Source: an uncultured Oscillospiraceae bacterium (GTDB lineage: Bacteria; Bacillota; Clostridia; Oscillospirales; Acutalibacteraceae). Taken from it: a DNA stretch of 25,353 nucleotides. The stretch spans positions 1 through 25,353 of the forward strand of contig CAJUPK010000016.1 in NCBI GenBank assembly GCA_910588415.1, in the 5' to 3' direction. Position numbers and translations under genes: made by a program. Below are positions 14,833-21,844 of the stretch, piece by piece (the first letter of the stretch is position 1; each line of letters begins with the position of its first letter). The notes under the pieces were generated by a model. That model was not told the origin of the DNA. It saw only the letters and a program-made list of their open reading frames with translations, and did not search any database.

Positions 14833-15393
14833 ATGCCGGAGATGGACCGGGATATGCGCAGAATGCAGGAAGAAGCTGCCCGGCGGGCCAGGGAGATGCA
14901 GTCCAGGGCCAGGCAGCAGGGCAGGGGAAGGACCCAGCCAAACCCATCAAACCAGGCAGGCCCATCCAGCCCGCCCAGCGGGGCCCCGGCGAACCAGGCC
15001 CATTCCGCCAGCCAAGCCAATCATTCGGGTCAAGGGAGTCAGCCTAGTGCCCCTGCCCACAATGGCCAGACCGGGCAGGCCAGCCCGCCGAACCACTTCG
15101 GCCAGGGCCAGGCGGCCTCCTCTTCCCACCGTCCTGGTCCGCCCAGCCACTCCTCCAGCCAGGGTACAAACCCGGCGGGCCAGGGAGGCCAGCAGCACGT
15201 CCCACCAGTCCCCCCGCCGCCTAACCCCAGCGCGTCGGCACCGGATATGGACAGCGGAGAAGTACCGCCCAGCCTGCTGGATGAGTTGTTTAAAGACAGG
15301 GAGCGGACCGTGCTGCTGGCCCTGCTATTGTTATTGGGCGGCGAGAGCGGCAATAATGAGCTGATGTTTGCCCTGCTGTTCCTGCTGTTGTAG
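14833..15393 (+). CDS. Low-complexity protein with hydrophobic C-terminal tail (cluster gene 3)
   Basis: The 186-residue product has three parts: a charged N-terminal helix (about 1-30, Arg/Glu/Met-rich), a long disordered linker of Pro, Ser, Gly, Gln, Asn and His (about 31-140), and a C-terminal block with SLLDELFKDRERT followed by two hydrophobic runs (LLALLLLL and LMFALLFLLL) separated by GGESGNNE. The two runs could form a re-entrant hairpin or a membrane tail anchor. GGGAGGGG precedes the ATG. The composition could in principle be spurious, but the good ribosome site, the in-frame hydrophobic ending and the context favour a real gene. It ends 5 bp from the convergent mnmA gene. Function unknown. 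Confidence 0.62.
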   Translation: MPEMDRDMRRMQEEAARRAREMQSRARQQGRGRTQPNPSNQAGPSSPPSGAPANQAHSASQANHSGQGSQPSAPAHNGQTGQASPPNHFGQGQAASSSHRPGPPSHSSSQGTNPAGQGGQQHVPPVPPPPNPSASAPDMDSGEVPPSLLDELFKDRERTVLLALLLLLGGESGNNELMFALLFLLL

Positions 15394-15398
15394 GGACG

Positions 15399-16523
15399 TC
15401 ATAGAATCTTTTTAGCTGGCTGGGCGGCGGTAATGGTGCCGCCGCCCACCACCGTGTCTCCATCGTACAGTACCACGGCCTGGCCCTTGGTGATGGCCCG
15501 CTGGGGCTGGTCAAAACGCACCTCCAGCTGGTCCTCCCCGGTCTGCACTGCGGTGGCGTCCTGCTCCTGGTGCCGGTACCGCACTTTTGCCTTTACCCGC
15601 AGGGGCCGCTGGATGTCCTTCACCGCGATCAGGTTCAGGCCCTGGGCGGTCAGCCGGTCAGAGAACAGCTCCTCCTGCCGGCCCAGAACCACCTGGTTCT
15701 CCTGGGGGTCAATTCCACACACATACATCGGCTGGGGAAAGGAGAGCCCCAGCCCTTTTCGTTGTCCCACCGTATAGTGGATGATGCCCTTATGCCGCCC
15801 ATAGACCTGCCCGGCTGTGCCCACAAAGTCCCCGGGCTGGCTGGGCTGGCCAGTGACCCGCTGGATAAAGCCCGCATAGTCCCCGTCCGGCACAAAGCAG
15901 ATGTCCTGGCTCTCCGGCTGGCCCGCGTTGACAAACCCAGCCTGCCGGGCCAGCTCCCGCACCTGGGGTTTGCTCAAAGCTCCCAAGGGCAAAAGCAGCC
16001 GGGAGAGCTGGCTTTGGGTCAGGGCATAGAGCACATAGCTCTGGTCCTTCTGAGGATCCAGGCCCTTTTTCAGCAGCCAGCGGCCTGTCTCTTGGCAGAA
16101 CTCCACCCGGGCGTAGTGGCCAGTGGCCACATGGCCGCAGTCCAGCTCCTGGGCCCGCCGGAACAGCTTGCCCAGTTTGACATACCGGTTGCAGTCTATG
16201 CAGGGGTTGGGGGTCTCCCCCTGCTGATAGGCCCGGATAAACCGTCCGATTACCTCCCGGCGGAAATCCTGGGAAAAGTTGAACACATAGAACGGCATGG
16301 ACAGCCTGTTGGCCACGCTTCTGGCTGCCTCCACGCTTTCCAGAGAGCAGCAGGCCTTTGTGTCATCCTCTTCCCCGCTGCCCGGGCCGTCCTCGCAGAA
16401 CATTTTCAGAGTGACGCCCCAGGTCTCATACCCTGCCTGCTGAAGAAGCAGTGCCGCCGCGCTGGAATCCACCCCGCCGCTCATGGCAACCAGCACCCGG
16501 AAGCCTGTGCCCGCCTCTCTCAT
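15399..16523 (-). CDS. mnmA: tRNA-specific 2-thiouridylase MnmA
   Basis: MnmA thiolates U34 of tRNA-Lys, -Glu and -Gln in the cytoplasm, taking sulfur from a cysteine-desulfurase relay. The 374-residue protein has the ATP pyrophosphatase PP-loop MSGGVDSS near the N-terminus, the catalytic Cys in NPCIDCNRYVKLG, and the second Cys of the pair in ESQDICFVPDGDY, followed by the C-terminal beta-barrel domain. Length is normal for the family. Its ATG (16523-16521) overlaps the stop of the upstream phosphohexomutase as ATGA, with only a weak ribosome site inside that gene, so its translation probably depends on coupling. No cysteine desulfurase gene is adjacent. Confidence 0.95.
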   Translation of the reverse strand: MREAGTGFRVLVAMSGGVDSSAAALLLQQAGYETWGVTLKMFCEDGPGSGEEDDTKACCSLESVEAARSVANRLSMPFYVFNFSQDFRREVIGRFIRAYQQGETPNPCIDCNRYVKLGKLFRRAQELDCGHVATGHYARVEFCQETGRWLLKKGLDPQKDQSYVLYALTQSQLSRLLLPLGALSKPQVRELARQAGFVNAGQPESQDICFVPDGDYAGFIQRVTGQPSQPGDFVGTAGQVYGRHKGIIHYTVGQRKGLGLSFPQPMYVCGIDPQENQVVLGRQEELFSDRLTAQGLNLIAVKDIQRPLRVKAKVRYRHQEQDATAVQTGEDQLEVRFDQPQRAITKGQAVVLYDGDTVVGGGTITAAQPAKKIL

Positions 16524-18022
16524 AGGGCGGAAAGGTCCAGTCCCTGGCAGTTGGCGGCAAAGAAGGCCCGAAGCTTCTCCCGCAGCAGCTCTACCCCGCC
16601 GGGGGCGTCGCTCTCCAGGTTGATGGGCAGAATGGGGTCATGAACAGAGAGCCGCACCAAAAACCAGCCCTGGCCCTCCCCCTCTGGGAAGGAGACCCGC
16701 AGGCCCTCGTGATTGTCCGGGGCGATCTGCCAGTGCTGGGCCTTGGCATAAGTCTCCAGCGCGGCAATAAGCGCCTGGCCCCGGGCGCGGAAGTCCTCCT
16801 CCAAAATGGGCACCCGAATCTCCTGCGCCTCCAGGGGCTCCCGCAGAGGGGCCAGCAGATCCTCTAAAGACCGGCCCTCCCGGCGCAGGGCAGCCAGCTG
16901 CATCACGATCTTGGTGGCCAGATAGGCCCCGTCGTCCAGAAAGTAGTTTTCCCGCAGGGCGGCATGGCCGCTGGTCTCAATGGCCAGGGGGCAGTTTTCC
17001 CCCTGGGCGTTCCGGCGAATGGCCTCGTTGATCACATTTCGATAGCCCCGCTTAAAGCGGCAGTGCTTTCCCCCCAGGGTGTCCTCAATATAGGTCCGCA
17101 GCCCGTCCGAGGTGATGGAGTCTGTGACCACCGTGCCGCCGGGCGCGTCCTGCAGCGCAATGGCAGAGGCCAGTGCCACCAGCCGGTTGCGGTCAATCTC
17201 CCGCCCCTGGCTGTCCACCACAGCGGCCCGGTCCACATCCGTGTCAAAGATAATGCCCAGGTCCGCCCCAGAGCTTGTCACCGCCTGGGCGGCAAAGCCC
17301 ATGGCGGTCTTGTCCTCCGGGTTGGGCACATGGTGGGGAAAATGGCCGTCTGGGTCCAAAAACTGGCTGCCGGACACATCCGCGCCCAAAGGGGCCAGCA
17401 CATCCCGGGCATAAAAGCCCCCTGCGCCATTGCCCGCGTCCACCGCAATAGAAAAGCCTGCCAAGGGATGTTCCCGGTCTGGGGCCTGTATTCCATCCAT
17501 AATCAGCTGGCGCAGGTGGGCGGCATACTGGTCCATGTGGCCGCAGGCCTCCCAGCTGCCCCCAGGGGCGGCCGGGGGGCAGGCCCCCTGGTTGGCCAAG
17601 GCCAGGATCTCCTCCAGGTCGGGTCCGTCCAGCCCCCCGCTGGGGGTGAAAAATTTCAGCCCGTTCCGGTGCCAGGGGTGATGGCTGGCGGTGATCATCA
17701 CGGCGCAGTGGCAGGGCAGGTCCAGCACAGCCATAAACATGGAGGGGGTAGAGGCCAGGCCGCAGTCAAAGCAGTGTACTCCGGCGGGCACAAAGGCCTG
17801 CTGCAGGGCGGCGGCAATATCCGGCCCCGAGAGCCGGGAGTCCCGGCCTACAGCCAGCCGCAAGCCTGCGGGGGGGGCCTGCAGGCGCTTTTCGCACCAG
17901 AGGAGAAAGGCGGAGCCAATGGCCCGCACCACAGGCCCGGTCAGCTGGGCCGGGCCAAATTCCTCTGTGTCAATGGCTGTGCCGCGCACGTCCGTGCCGC
18001 TTTTTAGACGAAGAAAATCCAT
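16520..18022 (-). CDS. Phosphohexomutase (phosphomannomutase/phosphoglucomutase family)
   Basis: This 500-residue enzyme interconverts hexose 6- and 1-phosphates for sugar-nucleotide synthesis. The four superfamily loops are visible: catalytic phospho-Ser113 in TASHHPW, the metal loop DTDVDR (Asp260, Asp262, Asp264), the sugar-specificity loop IETSGHAALRENYFLDDG from about 348, and the phosphate-binding loop RLSVHDP at 457-463. The ETSGH and RLSVHDP forms differ from the commoner EFSGH and RPSGTEP, so the sugar (mannose, glucose or glucosamine) is uncertain. ATG 18022 is chosen for AAAGGAG upstream; an open extension to 18442 crosses the promoter. The coding strand carries a run of eight C at 17870-17877 (residues 49-52), a possible slippage site. 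It is cotranscribed with mnmA. Confidence 0.88.
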   Translation of the reverse strand: MDFLRLKSGTDVRGTAIDTEEFGPAQLTGPVVRAIGSAFLLWCEKRLQAPPAGLRLAVGRDSRLSGPDIAAALQQAFVPAGVHCFDCGLASTPSMFMAVLDLPCHCAVMITASHHPWHRNGLKFFTPSGGLDGPDLEEILALANQGACPPAAPGGSWEACGHMDQYAAHLRQLIMDGIQAPDREHPLAGFSIAVDAGNGAGGFYARDVLAPLGADVSGSQFLDPDGHFPHHVPNPEDKTAMGFAAQAVTSSGADLGIIFDTDVDRAAVVDSQGREIDRNRLVALASAIALQDAPGGTVVTDSITSDGLRTYIEDTLGGKHCRFKRGYRNVINEAIRRNAQGENCPLAIETSGHAALRENYFLDDGAYLATKIVMQLAALRREGRSLEDLLAPLREPLEAQEIRVPILEEDFRARGQALIAALETYAKAQHWQIAPDNHEGLRVSFPEGEGQGWFLVRLSVHDPILPINLESDAPGGVELLREKLRAFFAANCQGLDLSAL

Positions 18023-18101
18023 AGGGAGAAGCTCCTTTCTTGATGAAAGACTGGGATGGATAAGGGCCTGTCTTGATTTTTCCGCGTTTGTGATAATATA
18101 C

Positions 18102-18130
18102 ATTGTAGCAAATATATGGGAAAGAATCAA
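18102..18130 (-). promoter_or_regulatory. SigA promoter of the phosphohexomutase-mnmA operon
   Basis: On the minus strand TTGATT (18130-18125) and TACAAT (18107-18102) are separated by 17 bp. The predicted start near 18095 gives a leader of about 73 nt before the ATG at 18022. Confidence 0.65.
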
Positions 18131-18218
18131 TGGGTTTCCATGGATTTGCGTGAGCGAGAGCCTTCTTTGGGGACCACAGACTGTGCGCCCCGCTGAGATA
18201 TCCCCAAAAATTTCAGGC

Positions 18219-18247
18219 TTGTAAATAAAATAGGAATCTGGTATACT
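18219..18247 (+). promoter_or_regulatory. SigA promoter of the FapA/CheY-like operon
   Basis: TTGTAA at 18219-18224 and TATACT at 18242-18247 are separated by 17 bp. The predicted start near 18254 leaves an untranslated leader of about 270 nt before ATG 18527, much longer than for other genes in the window. Confidence 0.65.
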
Positions 18248-18317
18248 GTTAAAAACGGCTAAAATCAGCGGGAAACAGGCAGCGGCTTTTGCCCTGTTTG
18301 CGGCTTCTGCGGCCAAT

Positions 18318-18362
18318 ATCCCATCCGTGGTTTGGTTTATTTCCATAGGAGTGGGATTTTTT
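18318..18362 (+). promoter_or_regulatory. Candidate leader terminator/attenuator before FapA-family gene
   Basis: ATCCCAT (from 18318) can pair with the GTGGGAT that ends at 18357, and six T follow (18357-18362). An upstream hairpin pairs AAACAGG near 18272 with CCTGTTT near 18292. The stem is short with a large loop, so this is a weak candidate. I see no match to the c-di-GMP riboswitch core. Positions 18363-18526 contain nothing else I can identify. Confidence 0.35.
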
Positions 18363-18526
18363 GGCAGAACCGGGAACGGCAGACAGCCCGCGCAGCCTTT
18401 TTCCGGGAAATAGGATGGGCTGAAAAGCCGGAATAACTCCATTTGTGTGAATACTCTGGACGCTCTGGCAGGGCGTTCCGGTTATAAGAGCTTCATACAG
18501 TCATCTATGGGAAAGGTGGCGTTAAA

Positions 18527-20251
18527 ATGTCTATAAAGGATAAGATGACTGCTTTACTAAGCTATTTCAAAACCAGCAGGGAGACCATACAGGAGCAGGA
18601 GATTGCCCAGAGCTATGTCCCAGAGGAATCTCCCCCCTCTTCAGAAACCACCCATGTCCGCTCCTTCACGCTGGAGCTGCCGGATGAACACCTGATCTAC
18701 CGCCTGCACGATATGCGGCGCAGGGAGGCCGGCTATCTGCCCTCGCCCAGGCTTACCCTGGACGAGGACGGCGTGCTGCCCGCGGAGCTGGTCCAGCGGG
18801 AAAGCGGCCGGGTAACAGGGTTCCTGACCAGCATATGCAGCGCAAGATGGAAGGAGATAAACAGCTGGGCCCAGGGCAAGGCCGGGGAGGAAGAGGAGGC
18901 GGAGCCAGTCCCCCTGGACGCGCTGCCCCGCTTTTTTCTCTCTGCGGATAAGCTCTATGCCTGGGTGATTGTGCTGCCGCCTGTGGGCAAGGGGGCAGAG
19001 CTGTCCCGGGACCTGCTTTACCAGGCAATCAACCGGGAGGGCATTACCTTTGGCCTGGACACCCAGGCAACAGACAAGATCTCCCATGATGACAAAAAGT
19101 ATTTCAACCTGTTCCTCATCGCCAAGGGAAAACCGGCCTTTGATGGGAAGAACGGCAATATTGTAGAGCATTTTCCCCGGGTGGTAGAGCGGATTCTGGA
19201 GACTGACGAGTACAACCAGGTGGACTACACAGCCCTGAACCTGCTCCACAACGTCAAAGAGGGCGAGGAGATCTGCCGCCTGATCCTTCCTACAGAGGGA
19301 GAGCCGGGCCGCACGGTGCTGGACCAGGAGATCCCTGCTAAAGGCGGAAAAGAGGTGCCCCTGCCTAAAGGCAGAAATACAGAGATCAGCGAGGACGGCA
19401 TCTCCCTGGTGGCGTCCATATCGGGCCATGTGGAGTTCAGCGGCCGTAGCTTCCAGGTGCAGCCTGTGCTGGACATAGCGGAAAATGTGGACTTTTCCAC
19501 GGGCGACATCAACTTCCTGGGAGATGTGAATATTAAGGGGGATGTTCTCAGCGGATTCACGGTGCGCGCCATGGGGAACGTCCATGTGGACGGCGTGCTG
19601 GAGGCTGGCAGTACGGTAGAGGCCGGAGGAGACCTGGTGGTGGTAAAGGGAATCCTGGGAGACGGCACCACTGTCATCCGCTCCCAAAGGAGCATTTTCT
19701 CCAAGTATATTGAAAACTCTACCATCTATGTCCGGGAAAACCTGCAGACAGACTGTATCATCAACGGCAGCATCTACTGCGGCGGGGAGGTACTGGTAAG
19801 GTCTGGCCGGGGCACCATTATGGGCGGAAAGATTTGGGCCGCCAAAAAGATCAGCGCCAAAACCCTGGGCGCGCCCTCCGAATGCCGGAACTCGGTGATT
19901 TTAGGCGGGAAGCCCTGTGAAAATTTTGAGAGGGAGCTTTTGCGCAAAGAGATGAAAGGGCTGGAGATGGAGCTGGAAAAGCTGGAGTGCCAGCCCAACA
20001 GCCAGGTGAAAAGCAGCCTGGTGCAAAAGGTGCAGGCAAGGCTGTCTGTGGCGGAGATGAAGCTGCGGCACCTGGAGAGCGAGCCGGAGGATGGGAAGGC
20101 GGACCCCTTTGACATGGATGGAGGACGGCTGGAATGCGGCATTGCCTATGCGGGCACGGAGATCAGCTGTGGAAACGAGGTGGTGCGCCTGCGGCAGGAG
20201 ACCCGCAGCTGCGTGGCCAATGTGATTAACGGGGAAATCATGATGATGTAG
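18527..20251 (+). CDS. FapA/DUF342-family polymer-binding-like protein
   Basis: This 574-residue cytoplasmic protein has the FapA (DUF342) layout: a variable N-terminal segment (about 1-50), an N-terminal FapA domain (about 50-280), a right-handed beta-helix made of short Gly/Val-rich repeats (about 290-470; for example GDVNIKGDVLSG and GNVHVDGVLEAG), and a C-terminal charged coiled-coil region (about 470-525). FapA proteins of Vibrio influence flagellar placement, and the Clostridia homologues are mostly uncharacterised. AAAGGTGG precedes ATG 18527. A stand-alone CheY-like receiver follows after 60 bp, a pairing that suggests a signal-responsive structural factor. No flagellar gene is present in the window. 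Confidence 0.87.
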   Translation: MSIKDKMTALLSYFKTSRETIQEQEIAQSYVPEESPPSSETTHVRSFTLELPDEHLIYRLHDMRRREAGYLPSPRLTLDEDGVLPAELVQRESGRVTGFLTSICSARWKEINSWAQGKAGEEEEAEPVPLDALPRFFLSADKLYAWVIVLPPVGKGAELSRDLLYQAINREGITFGLDTQATDKISHDDKKYFNLFLIAKGKPAFDGKNGNIVEHFPRVVERILETDEYNQVDYTALNLLHNVKEGEEICRLILPTEGEPGRTVLDQEIPAKGGKEVPLPKGRNTEISEDGISLVASISGHVEFSGRSFQVQPVLDIAENVDFSTGDINFLGDVNIKGDVLSGFTVRAMGNVHVDGVLEAGSTVEAGGDLVVVKGILGDGTTVIRSQRSIFSKYIENSTIYVRENLQTDCIINGSIYCGGEVLVRSGRGTIMGGKIWAAKKISAKTLGAPSECRNSVILGGKPCENFERELLRKEMKGLEMELEKLECQPNSQVKSSLVQKVQARLSVAEMKLRHLESEPEDGKADPFDMDGGRLECGIAYAGTEISCGNEVVRLRQETRSCVANVINGEIMMM

Positions 20252-20311
20252 AGAAGAGCCAGGCAGGGAAAATGACATGGCAGTGAAATTACGGACAGGG
20301 GGAACGGCAAT

Positions 20312-20677
20312 ATGGTGAAAAAGCAGGTCATGGTCATGGACGACTCCCGGGTGGTGGAGCTGCAGGTCCGCAAACTGCTGGAAGATTCTGGGTTTGAGGT
20401 GGCAGTATACTGCGAAAACGGGGAAGAGGCCATTGCCCGCTACAGGGAGGTTTTGCCGGATGTGGTGCTGGCTGACATTATCATGCCCGGTATTGATGGC
20501 CTGGAGGCCGCGGGGATTATCTTGGAAGAACATCCGGAAGCCCGGATTGTGATGATGTCCTCCCTAGCGGACGAGGATAGTCTTAGCGAAGCACAGGCTA
20601 TTGGTGCAAGGGCATTTCTCCATAAACCCCTTGAGCGGGAGACACTGGTTGACACGTTGAAAAAGGCGCTGGAATAG
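20312..20677 (+). CDS. Stand-alone CheY-like response regulator
   Basis: This 121-residue single-domain receiver carries Asp10/Asp11, phospho-acceptor Asp55 in LADIIMPGIDG, Ser83/Ser84 in the switch position and Lys105 in LHKPLE. It has no output domain, so when phosphorylated it must act by binding a partner, as CheY does with the flagellar motor. A GGGGG stretch about 10 nt before the ATG serves as the ribosome site. It is cotranscribed with the FapA-family gene and followed by a strong terminator. The partner kinase is not in this window. Chemotaxis is one reading, but adaptor signalling to the FapA protein is equally possible. Confidence 0.9.
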   Translation: MVKKQVMVMDDSRVVELQVRKLLEDSGFEVAVYCENGEEAIARYREVLPDVVLADIIMPGIDGLEAAGIILEEHPEARIVMMSSLADEDSLSEAQAIGARAFLHKPLERETLVDTLKKALE

Positions 20678-20729
20678 GCCCGGCAGAGCCCGCTGCAAGG
20701 CCAAAGGCCCATGGAATGAATGAACGGCA

Positions 20730-20768
20730 GACGGCACGCCCCCGGTCCAGGGGACGCGCCGTCTTTTT
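20730..20768 (+). terminator. Intrinsic terminator of the FapA/CheY-like operon
   Basis: GACGGC (20730-20735) pairs with GCCGTC (20758-20763), with further CG pairing inside, and is followed by TTTTT. It lies 53 bp after the receiver stop codon. Confidence 0.85.
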
Positions 20769-20975
20769 GCGGCCCAAGCGGACCCAACTGCCTTAAACGG
20801 GCCATATATCCTATCCATATAGCCACATGAAAGAGCAATAGGAGAGCCTTTGCTCCGGCTATTGGTTGGAAGGCGGGCAGCGAGTAGAAACTGGCCCCCA
20901 AGCCGAGAGGCTGTTTCCCCTGATTTCTGGCCCAAAATTCAGCGTTTTCCCGGTTTTTAAACAGGAGCTAGGCAT
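20769..20975. other. Gap between convergent operons
   Basis: The stretch between the two terminators holds dispersed repeat copy C (20934-20968). The remaining sequence has no ribosome site or convincing open frame. The AT-rich segment 21001-21050, beyond the acc terminator, also shows no gene. Confidence 0.5.
20934..20968 (-). repeat. Dispersed intergenic repeat, copy C
   Basis: On the minus strand it reads GCTCCTGTTTAAAAACCGGG and continues with AACGCTGAATTTT, aligning to copies A and B. It lies directly beyond the acc operon terminator. Confidence 0.55.
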
Positions 20976-20999
20976 AAAAAAAGGGCGGCTAAGCCGCCC
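20976..20999 (-). terminator. Intrinsic terminator of the acc operon
   Basis: On the minus strand GGGCGGCTTAGCCGCCC forms a tight GC-rich hairpin followed by seven T. It lies about 80 bp after the accA stop codon. Confidence 0.92.
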
Positions 21000-21082
21000 A
21001 AACAGTGTGAATAAATAAAAATTTATATTTTTGTATTCGCCAGTTTTTAAGTGCCGCTCCTTCACGATGGAAGCCGTAGGGG

Positions 21083-21844
21083 CTAAAATTTGCGGAAGCG
21101 CTGGTATCTGTAGTGGAGAAGCTCCTCAGTGGGCATGGCCACCAGCTCTGGCAGTTCTTCGGCCAGCAGGGTCCGCATCTCCTGGTATACGGCGGAGAAG
21201 TCCTCCTCGGCAATCACCCGCTCTACCACACCCAGTTCCCGCATGTCCTGGGCAGTCAGTTTCAGACATTCGGCCGCGTCCTTCACCTTTTTGGCGTCTT
21301 TCCATAAAATGCTGGCACAGCCCTCCGGCGAAATCGCGGAGTATACCGCGTTCTCCAAAATCCAAACCTGGTCCGCCAAAGCCAAGGCCAAGGCGCCGCC
21401 GCTGCCGCCCTCTCCCACCAGAATGGACACCACTGGCGTGCGCAGAGAGGCCAGCTCCATCAGGTTTTCCGCAATAGCCTGCCCCTGGCCCCGCTCCTCG
21501 GCGCCCAGTCCGCAGTAAGCGCCAGAGGTATCCACAAAGCACACCACCGGCCGGTGGAACTTCTCCGCCTGCTTCATCAGCCGCAGGGCCTTGCGGTAGC
21601 CCTCTGGGTTGGGCATCCCAAAATTCCGGCGCAGCCTCTCTTTGGTGTCCGTACCCTTCTCAATGGCAATCACGGTCACCGGATTGCCGTCCAGCCAGGC
21701 CAGGCCGCCAATCACCGCCGGGTCGTCCCCAAACCGCCGGTCGCCGTGCAGCTCGATAAACCCGTTAAAAATGTTTTCAATGTAGGAGACGCCCGTGGGC
21801 CGTCCCTTAGAGCGGGCCAAAATTACCTTGTCATACGCGCTCAC
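21083..21844 (-). CDS. accA: Acetyl-CoA carboxylase carboxyltransferase subunit alpha
   Basis: AccA pairs with AccD to move the carboxyl group from carboxybiotin to acetyl-CoA, giving malonyl-CoA in the cytoplasm. The 253-residue protein shows the conserved FIELHGDRRFGDDPAVIGGL start of the catalytic domain, the glycine-rich GEGGSGGALALALAD loop and a DTSGAYCGLGAEERGQG segment; it lacks the long N-terminal helices of the E. coli form, as is usual in Firmicutes. The start is GTG at 21844, overlapping the accD stop (GTGA), with GGGGAGG upstream inside accD; no in-frame ATG is closer. This is the last gene of the operon and a strong terminator follows. Confidence 0.95.
   Translation of the reverse strand: MSAYDKVILARSKGRPTGVSYIENIFNGFIELHGDRRFGDDPAVIGGLAWLDGNPVTVIAIEKGTDTKERLRRNFGMPNPEGYRKALRLMKQAEKFHRPVVCFVDTSGAYCGLGAEERGQGQAIAENLMELASLRTPVVSILVGEGGSGGALALALADQVWILENAVYSAISPEGCASILWKDAKKVKDAAECLKLTAQDMRELGVVERVIAEEDFSAVYQEMRTLLAEELPELVAMPTEELLHYRYQRFRKF

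Noticed and set aside
16964..18007. Long open frame on the plus strand opposite the phosphohexomutase
   Set aside because: It is a GC-driven antisense frame; the minus-strand gene has all catalytic motifs.
18254..18526. c-di-GMP riboswitch ahead of the FapA-family gene
   Set aside because: The conserved core of GEMM-type riboswitches was not found on either reading of the leader.
18641..19687. Long open frame on the minus strand opposite the FapA-family gene
   Set aside because: No ribosome site or motifs; the plus-strand product matches a known family throughout.
21470..21560. AccA segment DTSGAYCG differing from the E. coli DTPGAYPG form
   Set aside because: I recall similar variants in short AccA proteins of Clostridia, so this is not treated as an unusual active site.
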